NCBI GenBank assembly: GCA_028287135.1
Contig: JAQBQE010000052.1
Location: forward strand, 1-42,194
From: Myxococcales bacterium
GTDB lineage: Bacteria; Myxococcota_A; Polyangia; Haliangiales; Haliangiaceae
Direction: 5' to 3'
DNA: 42,194 nucleotides
The position numbers and the translations under genes were made by a program. Of the stretch, positions 21,936 through 30,493 are shown one piece after another. Numbering within the stretch: the first letter of the stretch is position 1; the number at the start of each line of letters is the position of its first letter. The notes below the pieces were generated by a model, which was not told the DNA's origin, made no database searches, and worked only from the letters and a program-made list of their open reading frames with translations.

Positions 21936-23042
21936 TCAGCGAGACGGGTTGCTCTCGCGCTGTTTCCACTGCGCTTCGACGCGATCACGCAGCCGCTTCG
22001 CGATCTCGGTGCCCACGGGCCCGAGCGCGAGCAACCCGCGCAGCGCCCACACCTTCGAGTTCGCACGCAGGAGCTTGGGGTACGCGGCCTGGCCGAACCG
22101 GATGCCACGGCGCGCCATCGTGCGCTTGCCCTGGGCAACTGCGAGCAAGCCGCGGAGCGCGACATCCTGCTCGATGAACGCGGCGGCAAGCGTCTCGCGA
22201 TCGATCTTCGCCTTCTTGAGCACGGAGTCGGGCAGGTTGAACGTGGCGATGTATTCGTCCGTCAGGTGCTTGAGCGCGCCGGAGCGCTGCTCTTGCGGAC
22301 CCTGCGCGGCGTCGTGCACGCGGTACTCGAACAGCGGATGGTCGATCTTGTAGACCGTCTCGGTGACCGACAGCACCTTCCACAGGAACCACTTGTCCGG
22401 GTTCATCAGGCGTCCACCCGCGTAGCCGCCGACGGCATCGTGCAGCGCCTTTGGATAGCAGGTGGTCAGGAACGGCAGGGGCGAGCGCAGCAGCTCGAGC
22501 GAGCGACGGAGCAGGACGTCCGCCGGGATCGAGCGCACCGGATAGCCGACGGCCTTTGACAGCTCGGGCTCGTCCTTCGAATCGCGCCAGCACTTGGGAT
22601 CGGGATCGAACTGATTGAAGCGCTTACCGTCGGAATCGACGACCGCGGTCTGCGTTCCCCAGACGGCGGTGTCGGCCTTGGGACCGAGCGCGGCCTCGAG
22701 CTTCGCGTACGCGTCGATCGCGCCGTTCGCCATCTTGTCGTCCGACGACAACAGCAACATCCGGCGACCGCGCGCCATCGCGGCGACGCGCTCGAGGTTC
22801 GCCGCGAAGCCGACGTTGCACGGGTTGACGGAGAGGCGGACGCGGTCGTCGTGGTAGGAGCCGACCACCGCGACCGAGTCATCGGTGCTCGCGTTGTCGC
22901 AGACCACGACTTCCACGCCGGGCGTCGCCTGCGAGAGCACGCTCTGGATCGTCTCGCCGATGTACCGGCCGTAGTTGAAGTTCGGGATCATCACCGAGAG
23001 CGAGACGTCGCGCGTTGCCTTCTGGGTCTGTGCATTGGTCAT
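21936..23042 (-). CDS. GT2-family glycosyltransferase
   Basis: 368 residues from ATG 23042, chosen because GGAGGAG lies 9 nt upstream and the start overlaps the polymerase stop by 4 nt. The GT-A core is SVMIPNFNYGRYIGETIQSV, then VVVCDNASTDDSVAVV, NVGFAANLERV, and the metal-binding SSDDKM as the DXD equivalent. TCYPKALHDAVGGY and DKWFLWKVL form the acceptor side. About 110 extra C-terminal residues are helical and basic (RGIRFGQAAYPKLLRAN), perhaps for membrane contact. It should transfer one sugar of the repeat unit. Second gene of the operon led by the Wzy-like polymerase. Confidence 0.9.
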   Translation of the reverse strand: MTNAQTQKATRDVSLSVMIPNFNYGRYIGETIQSVLSQATPGVEVVVCDNASTDDSVAVVGSYHDDRVRLSVNPCNVGFAANLERVAAMARGRRMLLLSSDDKMANGAIDAYAKLEAALGPKADTAVWGTQTAVVDSDGKRFNQFDPDPKCWRDSKDEPELSKAVGYPVRSIPADVLLRRSLELLRSPLPFLTTCYPKALHDAVGGYAGGRLMNPDKWFLWKVLSVTETVYKIDHPLFEYRVHDAAQGPQEQRSGALKHLTDEYIATFNLPDSVLKKAKIDRETLAAAFIEQDVALRGLLAVAQGKRTMARRGIRFGQAAYPKLLRANSKVWALRGLLALGPVGTEIAKRLRDRVEAQWKQRESNPSR

Positions 23043-24184
23043 GGCTGGATACTCCTCCTCAAACCGCGTACCGGAGCTGGCTTGGGCCGACCGCGTCGGG
23101 GCATCTCCGCTTTCATGCAGAGAAAGATGGCGAACATCACCCACAGGATCGTGAACCGCAGGCCCTGGTGCGCCACGGTGTAGACCAGGGGCGGGATCAG
23201 CACACCGAGGAGCTTCATCGAAGCCCCGCGCACGAGCTGCCACAGGAATGTGAGGAACAACAGCACGCCGACAACGCCGTAACTGAACAGCACGGTACCG
23301 GCAGACCCGTGGATCTCCATCTGCTGGTACGGAGAATCCGCGAACCGGGAGAGCCCACCTTCACCGGCCCCGAACAGCAGGTACTCCTTGTGCTCGACGA
23401 TCCGATCGTAGCCGCGCTCCTCCAAGAACCCGAGATGATGCGTCCGGTTGAGCACGCGGTCATGTGATCGCTCGAACGCCTCGGTGATCGGTCCGCCTGC
23501 GAACAGCAAAGCGAACGCAACCGCGCTGACTGCGACCACCACGCGTGGATTCGAGAACACGAGGATGGCCAGCAGCACGGCGATCCCTGCGATCGACGCG
23601 CGGGAGGCGGAAACCATCGCGAGATAGGCGCAGGACATGAGGGCGATGCTCGAGGCCAGGAGTCGCAGCTTGAGCCGCCAGTGCAGCATCACGATCAGAC
23701 ACGCGATCAGCAGAGCGTAGTAACCCAGCTGGTTCGGGTTATTGAAGAACAGCGCTCCACGCGAACCGACCTGCCCCCCGAACGACGCCACGACCTGCAT
23801 CGCGAGGGAGATGTAGATCATCGAAAGCGTGAGCCGCAGGAACCTTTCGCCGTAGCGCTCGTAGAGCACGAGCGAGACGAGAAACATCAGCGAGTTGTAG
23901 ATGTAATAGACCGGGAACAGGATGAACGTGTCGGTGCCGAACAGACCGAAGTTTCCGAGCGCGGTCGCCCAGCCATAGTCGACGAGGCAGACCCACAGCG
24001 TGAACCACAGCAGCGAGCGCGCAGCTCTGAGCGAGCCCTTCGAGAGCTTGCCGTTCCATCCGCGGAGCGCGATCGGAACGAGCACCAGAATGAAGACGTC
24101 GCCGGGTTGAGGAAGGCCGCTCTTGAACACGTAGATCGGGGTCAGGAACAGGTAGAGTCCCCACGCGATCAGTGCGGGCGTCAT
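23039..24184 (-). CDS. Wzy-like polysaccharide polymerase
   Basis: About 381 residues from ATG 24184. An in-frame TTG 24226 would add 14 residues and lies just 11 nt past promoter element E, so either start is possible. It is hydrophobic throughout, with roughly ten membrane helices. The Wzy features are RGALFFNNPNQLGYYALL (a conserved loop), SRASIAGIAVLLAIL, and a large periplasmic loop ending in YLLFGAGEGGLSRF, then EIHGSAGTVLFSYGVVG. The last 20 residues are basic. It polymerises undecaprenyl-linked repeat units after flipping. It is first gene of an operon with the GT2, GT4 and methyltransferase, and is divergent from the Wzx gene. Confidence 0.85.
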   Translation of the reverse strand: MTPALIAWGLYLFLTPIYVFKSGLPQPGDVFILVLVPIALRGWNGKLSKGSLRAARSLLWFTLWVCLVDYGWATALGNFGLFGTDTFILFPVYYIYNSLMFLVSLVLYERYGERFLRLTLSMIYISLAMQVVASFGGQVGSRGALFFNNPNQLGYYALLIACLIVMLHWRLKLRLLASSIALMSCAYLAMVSASRASIAGIAVLLAILVFSNPRVVVAVSAVAFALLFAGGPITEAFERSHDRVLNRTHHLGFLEERGYDRIVEHKEYLLFGAGEGGLSRFADSPYQQMEIHGSAGTVLFSYGVVGVLLFLTFLWQLVRGASMKLLGVLIPPLVYTVAHQGLRFTILWVMFAIFLCMKAEMPRRGRPKPAPVRGLRRSIQP

Positions 24185-24236
24185 ATACTGATGCAGACCG
24201 CGCTTATGAGACCGGACGTTCGACAAGAAGATCTTG

Positions 24237-24266
24237 AGTTAGTGGCCGGCCCCCTGTACCACGTTC
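24237..24266 (-). promoter_or_regulatory. ECF-type promoter-like element, site E
   Basis: On the minus strand: GAACG, 17 nt, CACTAACT. It lies in the Wzy-Wzx divergent gap and points at the Wzy operon. Box-to-start distance is 11 nt for TTG 24226 or 53 nt for ATG 24184. No plus-strand copy was seen for Wzx. Confidence 0.5.
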
Positions 24267-24324
24267 GAGCCTCGGAATGATCACTGTCAAAGTGAGCGGC
24301 GCCCACCTCTGGAGCTAGGCCAAG

Positions 24325-25830
24325 GTGTCGGAACCACAAGAGACTTCTGGGGACGCCCAAGCGGTCGCGCAGCAGACTCGGCGGGGCGTCTCGTGGAGCT
24401 TCACCGGGGCTGTAGTCACGAACGCGATGCGCGTCGGCGTGCTCGCGGTACTCGGCCGTGAACTGACGTCGACCGACTTCGGAGTTGTGGCCGCTGCAAT
24501 CTCGGTCAACGCGATCGTTTACGGCGTCCGTGACATCGGTCTCGGGTCCGCGCTCGTCCAGCGCAAGGACCTGTTGCCGGCGCACCTGACAACCGCATTC
24601 GCGGCTTCGATCTATCTCGGCCTGGCGCTCGCCACCTGCCTCTTCCTCGCGGCCCCACTGATCGGAGCTGCCTACAAGATCGAAGAATCGGTCAACGTGA
24701 TCCGCGTCCTCGCTGTCCTGTTCTTTGGGCTGCGCAGCATCGGCACGACGTCGCGGATGATGTGTCAGCGCGCCATGAACTTCCGATTCATCGCGATGGC
24801 GGATGCGATGTCCTTCACGCTTGGCTCGATCGTCAGCATCACGGCGGCGCTTGCCGGCGCCGGTCCGTGGGCGCTGGTGGCAGGCTACGTCGTCGAAGAG
24901 ACCGTCTCGGTCGGGATGTTCCTCGTGCACACGCCGCCGACCATTTCATTTCGCATCGATCGCGACCGTCTTCGCGATCTCCTCACTTTCGGCTTTGGCC
25001 AGACGATCACGCAGAGCGCCGTGATCGTCGCGTCTTTCGGTGACAACCTCGTTGTCGGCAATGCTCTCGGGCCCCGCAGCCTTGGCTTCTATACGCGCGC
25101 CTATGACCTGATCAAATTTCCTTCGATGGTGTTCGACGCGGTCGTCGGCAACGTGCTGTTCCCTGCGTTCGCAAAGCTGCAGCACGATCGGCCGAACCTC
25201 GCACTCAACTTCCGACGAGTCGCGTTCGTCAATGCGCTCGTCCTCCTTCCGGCGAGTGCGGCGTTGATCGTTCTTGCACCCGAGGCGATCCGGATCCTGA
25301 TGGGCGCGGGCTGGGACGATGCGGTGATCCCGTTCCAGATCCTGGCCGTCAGCATCCTCATGCGAACCAACATGAAGCTGGGCATGATCTTGTCTCAGGC
25401 AGCGGGCGCCGTGAACGGCGTCGCCGTCGCGTCGCTGATCTACATGGCGCTCGTGGTCGGCGGAGCCATGGTCGCTGTGCAGTGGGGGATCATCGGTGTC
25501 GCGGTGTCCACCGCGTTCGCGATCAGCGTGATGGCCGTGCACTGCTGCATCCTGGCGATGGTGGTCTCCGGCATGCGATGGCGGACGTTCTTCACGGCGC
25601 ATGTTCCCGGACTCCTGCTCGCAGGTGTGGTCACCGCGATCACCTGGCCCGCCGCCGAAGCCCTGCGCGCGCGCGGATTCCACGCGCCGTTCGTGTTCGC
25701 CGGTGTTGGCGTCGCTGCTATCGTGGTGTGCTTGATCGGGGTCGCGATCGGCGTCCGCTCCAAGCGCGGCGAGTTCGTGTGGCTCGGGTCGGAGCTCGGC
25801 CGCCTTCGCCGACGCAAGGCCGCGCCATGA
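24325..25830 (+). CDS. Wzx-like oligosaccharide flippase (MOP superfamily)
   Basis: 501 residues from GTG 24325 with GGAG 10 nt upstream. Twelve to fourteen predicted membrane segments are arranged as in the polysaccharide synthesis/WzxC group. The N-terminus RGVSWSFTGAVVTNAMRVGV leads to LTSTDFGVVAAAIS and DIGLGSALVQR. FGFGQTITQSAVIVASFGDN and LGPRSLGFYTRAYDLIKFP, then FPAFAKLQHD, are typical. The C-terminal tail is basic. It moves the undecaprenyl-diphosphate-linked repeat unit across the inner membrane to the Wzy polymerase. It is co-directional and coupled (ATGA overlap) with the GT4 gene. Confidence 0.92.
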   Translation: MSEPQETSGDAQAVAQQTRRGVSWSFTGAVVTNAMRVGVLAVLGRELTSTDFGVVAAAISVNAIVYGVRDIGLGSALVQRKDLLPAHLTTAFAASIYLGLALATCLFLAAPLIGAAYKIEESVNVIRVLAVLFFGLRSIGTTSRMMCQRAMNFRFIAMADAMSFTLGSIVSITAALAGAGPWALVAGYVVEETVSVGMFLVHTPPTISFRIDRDRLRDLLTFGFGQTITQSAVIVASFGDNLVVGNALGPRSLGFYTRAYDLIKFPSMVFDAVVGNVLFPAFAKLQHDRPNLALNFRRVAFVNALVLLPASAALIVLAPEAIRILMGAGWDDAVIPFQILAVSILMRTNMKLGMILSQAAGAVNGVAVASLIYMALVVGGAMVAVQWGIIGVAVSTAFAISVMAVHCCILAMVVSGMRWRTFFTAHVPGLLLAGVVTAITWPAAEALRARGFHAPFVFAGVGVAAIVVCLIGVAIGVRSKRGEFVWLGSELGRLRRRKAAP

Positions 25831-26945
25831 AGCTCGTCATGATCACGACGTACGCGACGCCAAAGAACATGCGACGCGAGTTGCTCGAAGCCGCCCGCGC
25901 GCGTGGCCATGCGGTCACCGTAGTCGCGCCCGAGGATCCCCGTCTTATGAGCGCGCCGCTCGCAGCGATTGGCGCCGGTTATCGCCAGTGGAACGTCCAT
26001 CGCACGGGGATCGATCCGATCGCCGATCTCGCATCGGCGGGCCGGCTGCTGTCGATCCTGCGCGACGAGCGCCCCGACGTCGTCCTGATCTACCAGATCA
26101 AGGCCGTCCTGCTCGGACCCGCGGTGGCAAAGCTCGCGCGCACACCGCACGTGGTGACCCTCGTCAACGGACTAGGCGCCGTGTTCGACGAGCAGGGATT
26201 CGGCGCGACCTGGAAGGCGAAGCTCGCTCGCCGGATCTATGGCGTCTCGCTCGGACGCGTCGACACCATCGTGTTCCAGAATCCTGACGATCCCGAGCTG
26301 CTGCGGACCCTCGGCATCCTGCCGAAAGGGGCAGACGTCCGGATCGTGCCGGGTTCGGGCGTCGATCTCGAGAAGCTGGTGCCGATGCGACCGCCATCCG
26401 CGCCCACGTTCACGCTGATGTCACGGCTCGTCGTGTCCAAGGGGATCCGCGAGTTCATCAGCGCGGCGCGCACGATCCGATCACGGCATCCCGAGGCGCG
26501 GTTCAAGCTGGTCGGTCAGCTCGAGGCGGAGAACCATCCCGACGGCGTGAAGCAGGGCGAGCTCGATGCCTGGGTCGCCGAGAGCCTCGTCGAGTATCTC
26601 GGGTTCACCGATGACGTTCGCGGCGTGCTCGCGGCCACTACCGTATTCGTCCTGCCGTCCTATTATCGCGAAGGCATCCCGCGCACGAACCTCGAGGCGC
26701 TCGCGATGGGTCTGCCGATCGTGACCACCGACTGGGTCGGTTGTCGCGAGACCGTCGAGGACGGGGTCAACGGGTTCCTCGTCCCGCCCAAGGACGTCGC
26801 GGCGCTCACCGACCGGATGGAGCGCTATGTCGACGATCCCGCGCTCGTCGCGAAGCACGGAGCCGCGAGCCGGGCTCTCGCGGAGCGCCGGTTCGATATC
26901 GATCACGTCAACGAGCTGATGATGCAGGCGCTACACCTGCGCTGA
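25827..26945 (+). CDS. GT4-family glycosyltransferase
   Basis: 372 residues from ATG 25827, inside the flippase stop. The GT-B N-terminal half begins KLVMITTYATPKNMRRELLE and includes HVVTLVNGLGAVF, as in PglA/CapM-type transferases acting on the first lipid-linked sugar. The C-terminal half has LMSRLVVSKGIREFISAA and the complete EX7E donor motif EGIPRTNLEALAMGLPIVTT. Residues NGFLVPPKD close the donor site. By similarity of layout it could add the second sugar to the initiating phospho-sugar (inference). Its 3' end overlaps the convergent acyltransferase gene by 38 nt. Confidence 0.9.
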   Translation: MKLVMITTYATPKNMRRELLEAARARGHAVTVVAPEDPRLMSAPLAAIGAGYRQWNVHRTGIDPIADLASAGRLLSILRDERPDVVLIYQIKAVLLGPAVAKLARTPHVVTLVNGLGAVFDEQGFGATWKAKLARRIYGVSLGRVDTIVFQNPDDPELLRTLGILPKGADVRIVPGSGVDLEKLVPMRPPSAPTFTLMSRLVVSKGIREFISAARTIRSRHPEARFKLVGQLEAENHPDGVKQGELDAWVAESLVEYLGFTDDVRGVLAATTVFVLPSYYREGIPRTNLEALAMGLPIVTTDWVGCRETVEDGVNGFLVPPKDVAALTDRMERYVDDPALVAKHGAASRALAERRFDIDHVNELMMQALHLR

Positions 26946-28002
26946 CCGCCGCGCCGGCGCGTGGCCGCGAGTGGATCACCTTGCGCTTCAGCACGCGCAG
27001 GATCGGCTGCTCGTACAGCTTGTAGACCGCGATCGACGCGACCACAGAGAGCGCCATCAGCGGGAGCGTCAGCAGCTGGCCGGGGAGCTCGGCGAACTGG
27101 CGCTTGCCGATCACGAGCCGGATCACGCCGTACAGCACGTACGCTTGGATCAGATACAGCACGTACGACGCGTCGCCGACCATCACGGCGAACCGGTTCG
27201 TGATCTTGACGTCGTGGACACGCTCGAGCACGACGGCAGCGAGCAAGATCGCGAACGATGGGATGCCGGCGACGATCCACCGCGGCGCGGGACCGAAGAT
27301 CATCTCGGAGAATGCGAGCAGCGTGAAGCCGATGACGATCACCGCGATCAACAGCCACTTCTGCACGGCGCCGGGCCGCGTAACCTTCGCGGACGCCTCG
27401 GCAACGCGCAGCAGGTGGAATACGAGCATGCCGAACGCGAACTCGAACACGATCGGATAGCCGTAGAAGTGCGCCTCGGGCCGCGCATCGAGGCTCGTGA
27501 CGTGGACGACGATCACGACCGCCGTGATCAGGGCCGTCGTGATCAACGTCGCCCATTTCTTGGAGAACGCGATCGCGATCCCGAACAGCACGTAGAAGTA
27601 CATCTCGTAGTTCAGCGTCCAGCCGCCGGCGAGCGTCGGGTGCGGAATGCCGTCGCTGGTCTGGACGTGAGAGCCGTCCGGCACGAACAGCATCGACTTG
27701 ACCAGCAGCTCCGGGTCCGCGGACGTCGAGCGAAACAGGCTCGGCATCACCAGCACCAACGCATACAGCGCGACAGTCGACGACCAGTAGATCGGGACGA
27801 TCCGGATCAGCCGGCGCACCATGAATTGCGACGTATCGAGCGAGCCGACGTACGCGATGATGAAGCCGCTGAGCACGAAGAACAGGTCAACGCCGTGCGC
27901 TCCGCCATCCCAGGCGAGGCCGAGACCCGCGACGCCCGCTGCATGAGCGTGCACGACCAGCACAGCAGCGACCGCTCGCAGGATCTGAACGTTGTAGAGC
28001 AC
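26908..28002 (-). CDS. Acyltransferase 3 family membrane protein (OafA/YrhL-like)
   Basis: 364 residues. It starts NVQILRAVAAVLVVHAHAAGV, with the conserved Arg9 and His18/His20 of the family, followed by HGVDLFFVLSGFIIAY (36-51) and MVRRLIRIVPIYW. About ten membrane helices follow, then a short basic Ala/Pro-rich tail. These proteins carry acyl groups, usually acetyl, across the membrane to decorate sugars of surface polysaccharides. It is last gene of the WbpM/DegT/GNAT/sugar-transferase operon, 2 nt after the sugar transferase. Its 3' end overlaps the GT4 gene on the other strand by 38 nt. Confidence 0.92.
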   Translation of the reverse strand: MLYNVQILRAVAAVLVVHAHAAGVAGLGLAWDGGAHGVDLFFVLSGFIIAYVGSLDTSQFMVRRLIRIVPIYWSSTVALYALVLVMPSLFRSTSADPELLVKSMLFVPDGSHVQTSDGIPHPTLAGGWTLNYEMYFYVLFGIAIAFSKKWATLITTALITAVVIVVHVTSLDARPEAHFYGYPIVFEFAFGMLVFHLLRVAEASAKVTRPGAVQKWLLIAVIVIGFTLLAFSEMIFGPAPRWIVAGIPSFAILLAAVVLERVHDVKITNRFAVMVGDASYVLYLIQAYVLYGVIRLVIGKRQFAELPGQLLTLPLMALSVVASIAVYKLYEQPILRVLKRKVIHSRPRAGAAVSAGVAPASSAR

Positions 28003-28004
28003 CG

Positions 28005-28622
28005 CTAGCCTTGCACTTCGTCACCGAGGACGTCACTGAAGTCGAACGCTTTGACCCCGAGCGGCATCAGCACGGTCTGCGCGAGGATCTTGAGATCGAG
28101 CCCGAGGCTCCAGCGCTCGACGTACCGGAGATCCATCGCGACCCGCTGCGCCCACGGGATGTCGTTGCGGCCGTGGACGATCGCGAGGCTCGTGATTCCC
28201 GGCCGCACCGCGAGCTTCTTCTCGTCGCCGGGGCGGTACATGTGGCGCTGCGACGCCATCTCGGGCCGCGGCCCGATCAAGCTCATCTCGCCGCGCACGA
28301 CGTTGATCAGCTGAGGCAGCTCGTCGAGCGCACCGCGCAGGTACCGACCCACGCGCGTCACCCGATCGTCGTTGGCGTCGACGCGGGTCGAGCCGTCGGC
28401 GTTGTACTTGATCGGGGCGTTCTTCATCGTCCGGAACTTGAGCAGCCGGAACGTCTTGCCGTTCCGACCGATCCGCTCCTGCACGAACATCACGGGCCCC
28501 GGACTGTCGACCTTGATCGCGGCCGCGATCGTCGCCATCGCCGGACCTGCGACCAGCAGACCGCCGCCGGCAAGGCCGACATCGAGCGCGCGCTTGAGGA
28601 GCTTTCCGATCACGTGAGCCAC
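28005..28622 (-). CDS. Short phosphoglycosyl transferase initiating the repeat unit (PglC-like)
   Basis: 205 residues, the size of the monotopic PglC form rather than long WbaP/WcaJ. The re-entrant helix RALDVGLAGGGLLVAGPAM (11-29) leads into SPGPVMFVQERIGRNGKTF and LLKFRTM. GALDELPQLINV holds the catalytic Asp100-Glu101 pair, and SLIGPRPE (114-121) is the other family signature. It transfers a sugar-1-phosphate from its UDP-sugar to undecaprenyl phosphate, the first committed step. It overlaps the acetyltransferase gene by 13 nt. The gene set around it points to a 4-acylamino-4,6-dideoxy-HexNAc donor such as UDP-diacetylbacillosamine (inference). Confidence 0.93.
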   Translation of the reverse strand: MAHVIGKLLKRALDVGLAGGGLLVAGPAMATIAAAIKVDSPGPVMFVQERIGRNGKTFRLLKFRTMKNAPIKYNADGSTRVDANDDRVTRVGRYLRGALDELPQLINVVRGEMSLIGPRPEMASQRHMYRPGDEKKLAVRPGITSLAIVHGRNDIPWAQRVAMDLRYVERWSLGLDLKILAQTVLMPLGVKAFDFSDVLGDEVQG

Positions 28623-29335
28623 AGATGATACGTGACGTGCTCGTGGGTCGGCACGAACCCGTGCCGCGCATACAGCGCCAGGGCCGGGTTGTCGGCCTGG
28701 GTGCCGACCGTCGCCACGACGTCACGGTCCGCGATCCAGCCGACCACGCTCGCGACCATCGCCGAGCCGATGCCCTTGCCGTGCCACGCCGCGGCGACCG
28801 CCACGAGGTCGATCACCACCGACCTCCCGTCGACGAGCAGCGTGATGTAGCTGACGACCTCGCGGCCCGCACGCGCGACGATCGTGCGCTGGGCGCGACC
28901 GGTGATGTCATTGGTCGCCCACGCTGCGTACAGCGCGCGCGTCTGCGCGACCGGTAGCCGCTGATCGGCGTGGAGATGCGAGGTCTTCATCACCTCGGCG
29001 GTCAGCGTCGCGATCGCGGCGATGTCGTCGGGATCGGTGATCCGATCGTGATGCTCGATCGTCACGGCGGCCGGAGGCGGGCTGGCGGCTGCGCGAGTGG
29101 TCAGCCTCGAGGTCACCAGCGTGTCGACCGGAACGACACCGAGAGCCTCGACGGCGTCGCGCAGGCGATCGGTGGCTGACAGCCGGAGGAACACGACGGC
29201 GTAGCCCGCGCGCTGCGCCGCCTCGAGGGCTGCCGTGATCTCCGCCGGCCCGTCCTGAGAGTCAGGCTGCGCGACGAGCCGGCCGATCGAGATGCCGTAG
29301 TGCTGCGTGTCGAACGGAGACGCCTCGACCCTCAT
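28610..29335 (-). CDS. GNAT-family N-acetyltransferase (nucleotide-amino-sugar type)
   Basis: 241 residues. The N-terminal ~90 residues (SPFDTQHYGISIGRLVAQ; VVFLRLSATDRLRDAVEAL) look like the extra lobe of WecD-type enzymes. The C-terminal GNAT core has VIDLVAVAAAWHGKGIGSAMV, whose HGKGIG is the acetyl-CoA pyrophosphate loop, and TQADNPALALYARHGFVPT. WecD acetylates the 4-amino group of a dTDP-sugar. Here, between a DegT aminotransferase and a PglC-like transferase, it probably N-acetylates the 4-amino product of the aminotransferase (inference). Campylobacter uses a left-handed beta-helix enzyme (PglD) for this step, so the fold differs. Confidence 0.85.
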   Translation of the reverse strand: MRVEASPFDTQHYGISIGRLVAQPDSQDGPAEITAALEAAQRAGYAVVFLRLSATDRLRDAVEALGVVPVDTLVTSRLTTRAAASPPPAAVTIEHHDRITDPDDIAAIATLTAEVMKTSHLHADQRLPVAQTRALYAAWATNDITGRAQRTIVARAGREVVSYITLLVDGRSVVIDLVAVAAAWHGKGIGSAMVASVVGWIADRDVVATVGTQADNPALALYARHGFVPTHEHVTYHLWLT

Positions 29336-30489
29336 GAGACGCTGGCGGCGGTGACCTCGAGCACGGCCTCGATCACGTCATCGACATCGCGATCCGTCAT
29401 CTTGCTGTAGATCGGGATCGAGACCTCGCGGCGGAACTCGCGATACGCGACCGGGAAGTCCTCCGGCTTGTAGCCGTACATGTCGCGGTAATACGGCTGC
29501 GTGTGGAGCGGGATGAAGTGCACGCTGACGCCGATGTTGCGCTTCTTCATCGCCTCGGCGAACGCGTCGCGTCCACCGCGCATGCGCTCGTTGTCGACGC
29601 GCAGCATGTACAGGTGCCAGGCGTGCTGGTTGTTCGCGCCGCGCGCGGGCAGCTGGAGCTCGGGGCGCGCACCGAACGCGGTGTCGTAGCGCTTCGCGAT
29701 CTCGGCGCGCCGCCGCCACATCACATCGAGCTTCTCGAGCTGAACCATCCCGAGGGCGGATGCCACGTCGGTCAGGTTGTACTTGAACCCCGGAGCGACC
29801 ACCTCGTAGGCCCACGAGCCCTCGGCGGTGTAGCGCTTCCACGCGTCGCGGCTGATCCCGTGCAACGACATGATCCGGCAGCGATCGGCGTCCGCGTCGT
29901 TGTTACACGTGATCATGCCGCCCTCGCCGGTCGCGAGCGTCTTGGTTGCGTAGAACGAGAAGCAGGTGAAGCGCGACAGGTTGCCGATCATCTGATCGCC
30001 GAGCCTGGTCGGCAGCGCGTGCGCGGCATCCTCGATGATCGGGATGTCGCCGGCGAGCTCGTGGAGCGCGTTGATGTCGACGGGCTCGCCCGCCATGTGC
30101 ACCGGCATGATCGCGGCGACCTTCTCGCGACGAAGCGTGTCGGCGACCTTGGCGAGGTCGAGGTTGAACGTCTCGGGGTCGACGTCGACAAACAGCGGGT
30201 GCGCCCCCATGTAGCGGATCACCTCCGCGGTGGCAGCGAACGTGTAGGGCGTCGTCAGCACCTTGTCGCCGGCCTTGACGCCGATGGCCTCGAGCGCGAG
30301 GTGCATCGCAGCGGTGCACGAGTTGACGGCGATCGCGTGCTTCGCGCCGACCAGCTTGGCGAACGCGGCCTCGAACGCCCGGGTCTTGGCACCCGTGGTC
30401 AGCCACCCGGATCGGATCACCTCGGCGACAGCGGAGACCTCTGCCTCATCGGTGTCAGGCAGCGCGAACGGCAGGAAGCGCTCTCTCAT
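29332..30489 (-). CDS. DegT/DnrJ/EryC1 PLP-dependent sugar aminotransferase
   Basis: 385 residues from ATG 30489. Conserved family points: LTTGAKTRAFEAAFAKLVGA, AVNSCTAAMHLAL, TTPYTFAATAEVI, PIIEDAAHALP (Asp154 to the PLP ring nitrogen), and CFSFYATKTLATGEGG with the PLP-binding Lys183. GFKYNLTDVASALGMVQLEKL is the dimer/active-site segment. It transfers an amino group to a keto-sugar nucleotide. It lies 5 nt after the WbpM-like dehydratase gene and overlaps the GNAT gene by 4 nt, so a PglE-like C4 amination is favoured. Because a WlbA/WbpB-like oxidase gene is at 1937-2953, a WbpE-like C3 role cannot be ruled out. Confidence 0.93.
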   Translation of the reverse strand: MRERFLPFALPDTDEAEVSAVAEVIRSGWLTTGAKTRAFEAAFAKLVGAKHAIAVNSCTAAMHLALEAIGVKAGDKVLTTPYTFAATAEVIRYMGAHPLFVDVDPETFNLDLAKVADTLRREKVAAIMPVHMAGEPVDINALHELAGDIPIIEDAAHALPTRLGDQMIGNLSRFTCFSFYATKTLATGEGGMITCNNDADADRCRIMSLHGISRDAWKRYTAEGSWAYEVVAPGFKYNLTDVASALGMVQLEKLDVMWRRRAEIAKRYDTAFGARPELQLPARGANNQHAWHLYMLRVDNERMRGGRDAFAEAMKKRNIGVSVHFIPLHTQPYYRDMYGYKPEDFPVAYREFRREVSIPIYSKMTDRDVDDVIEAVLEVTAASVS

Positions 30490-30493
30490 GGAG

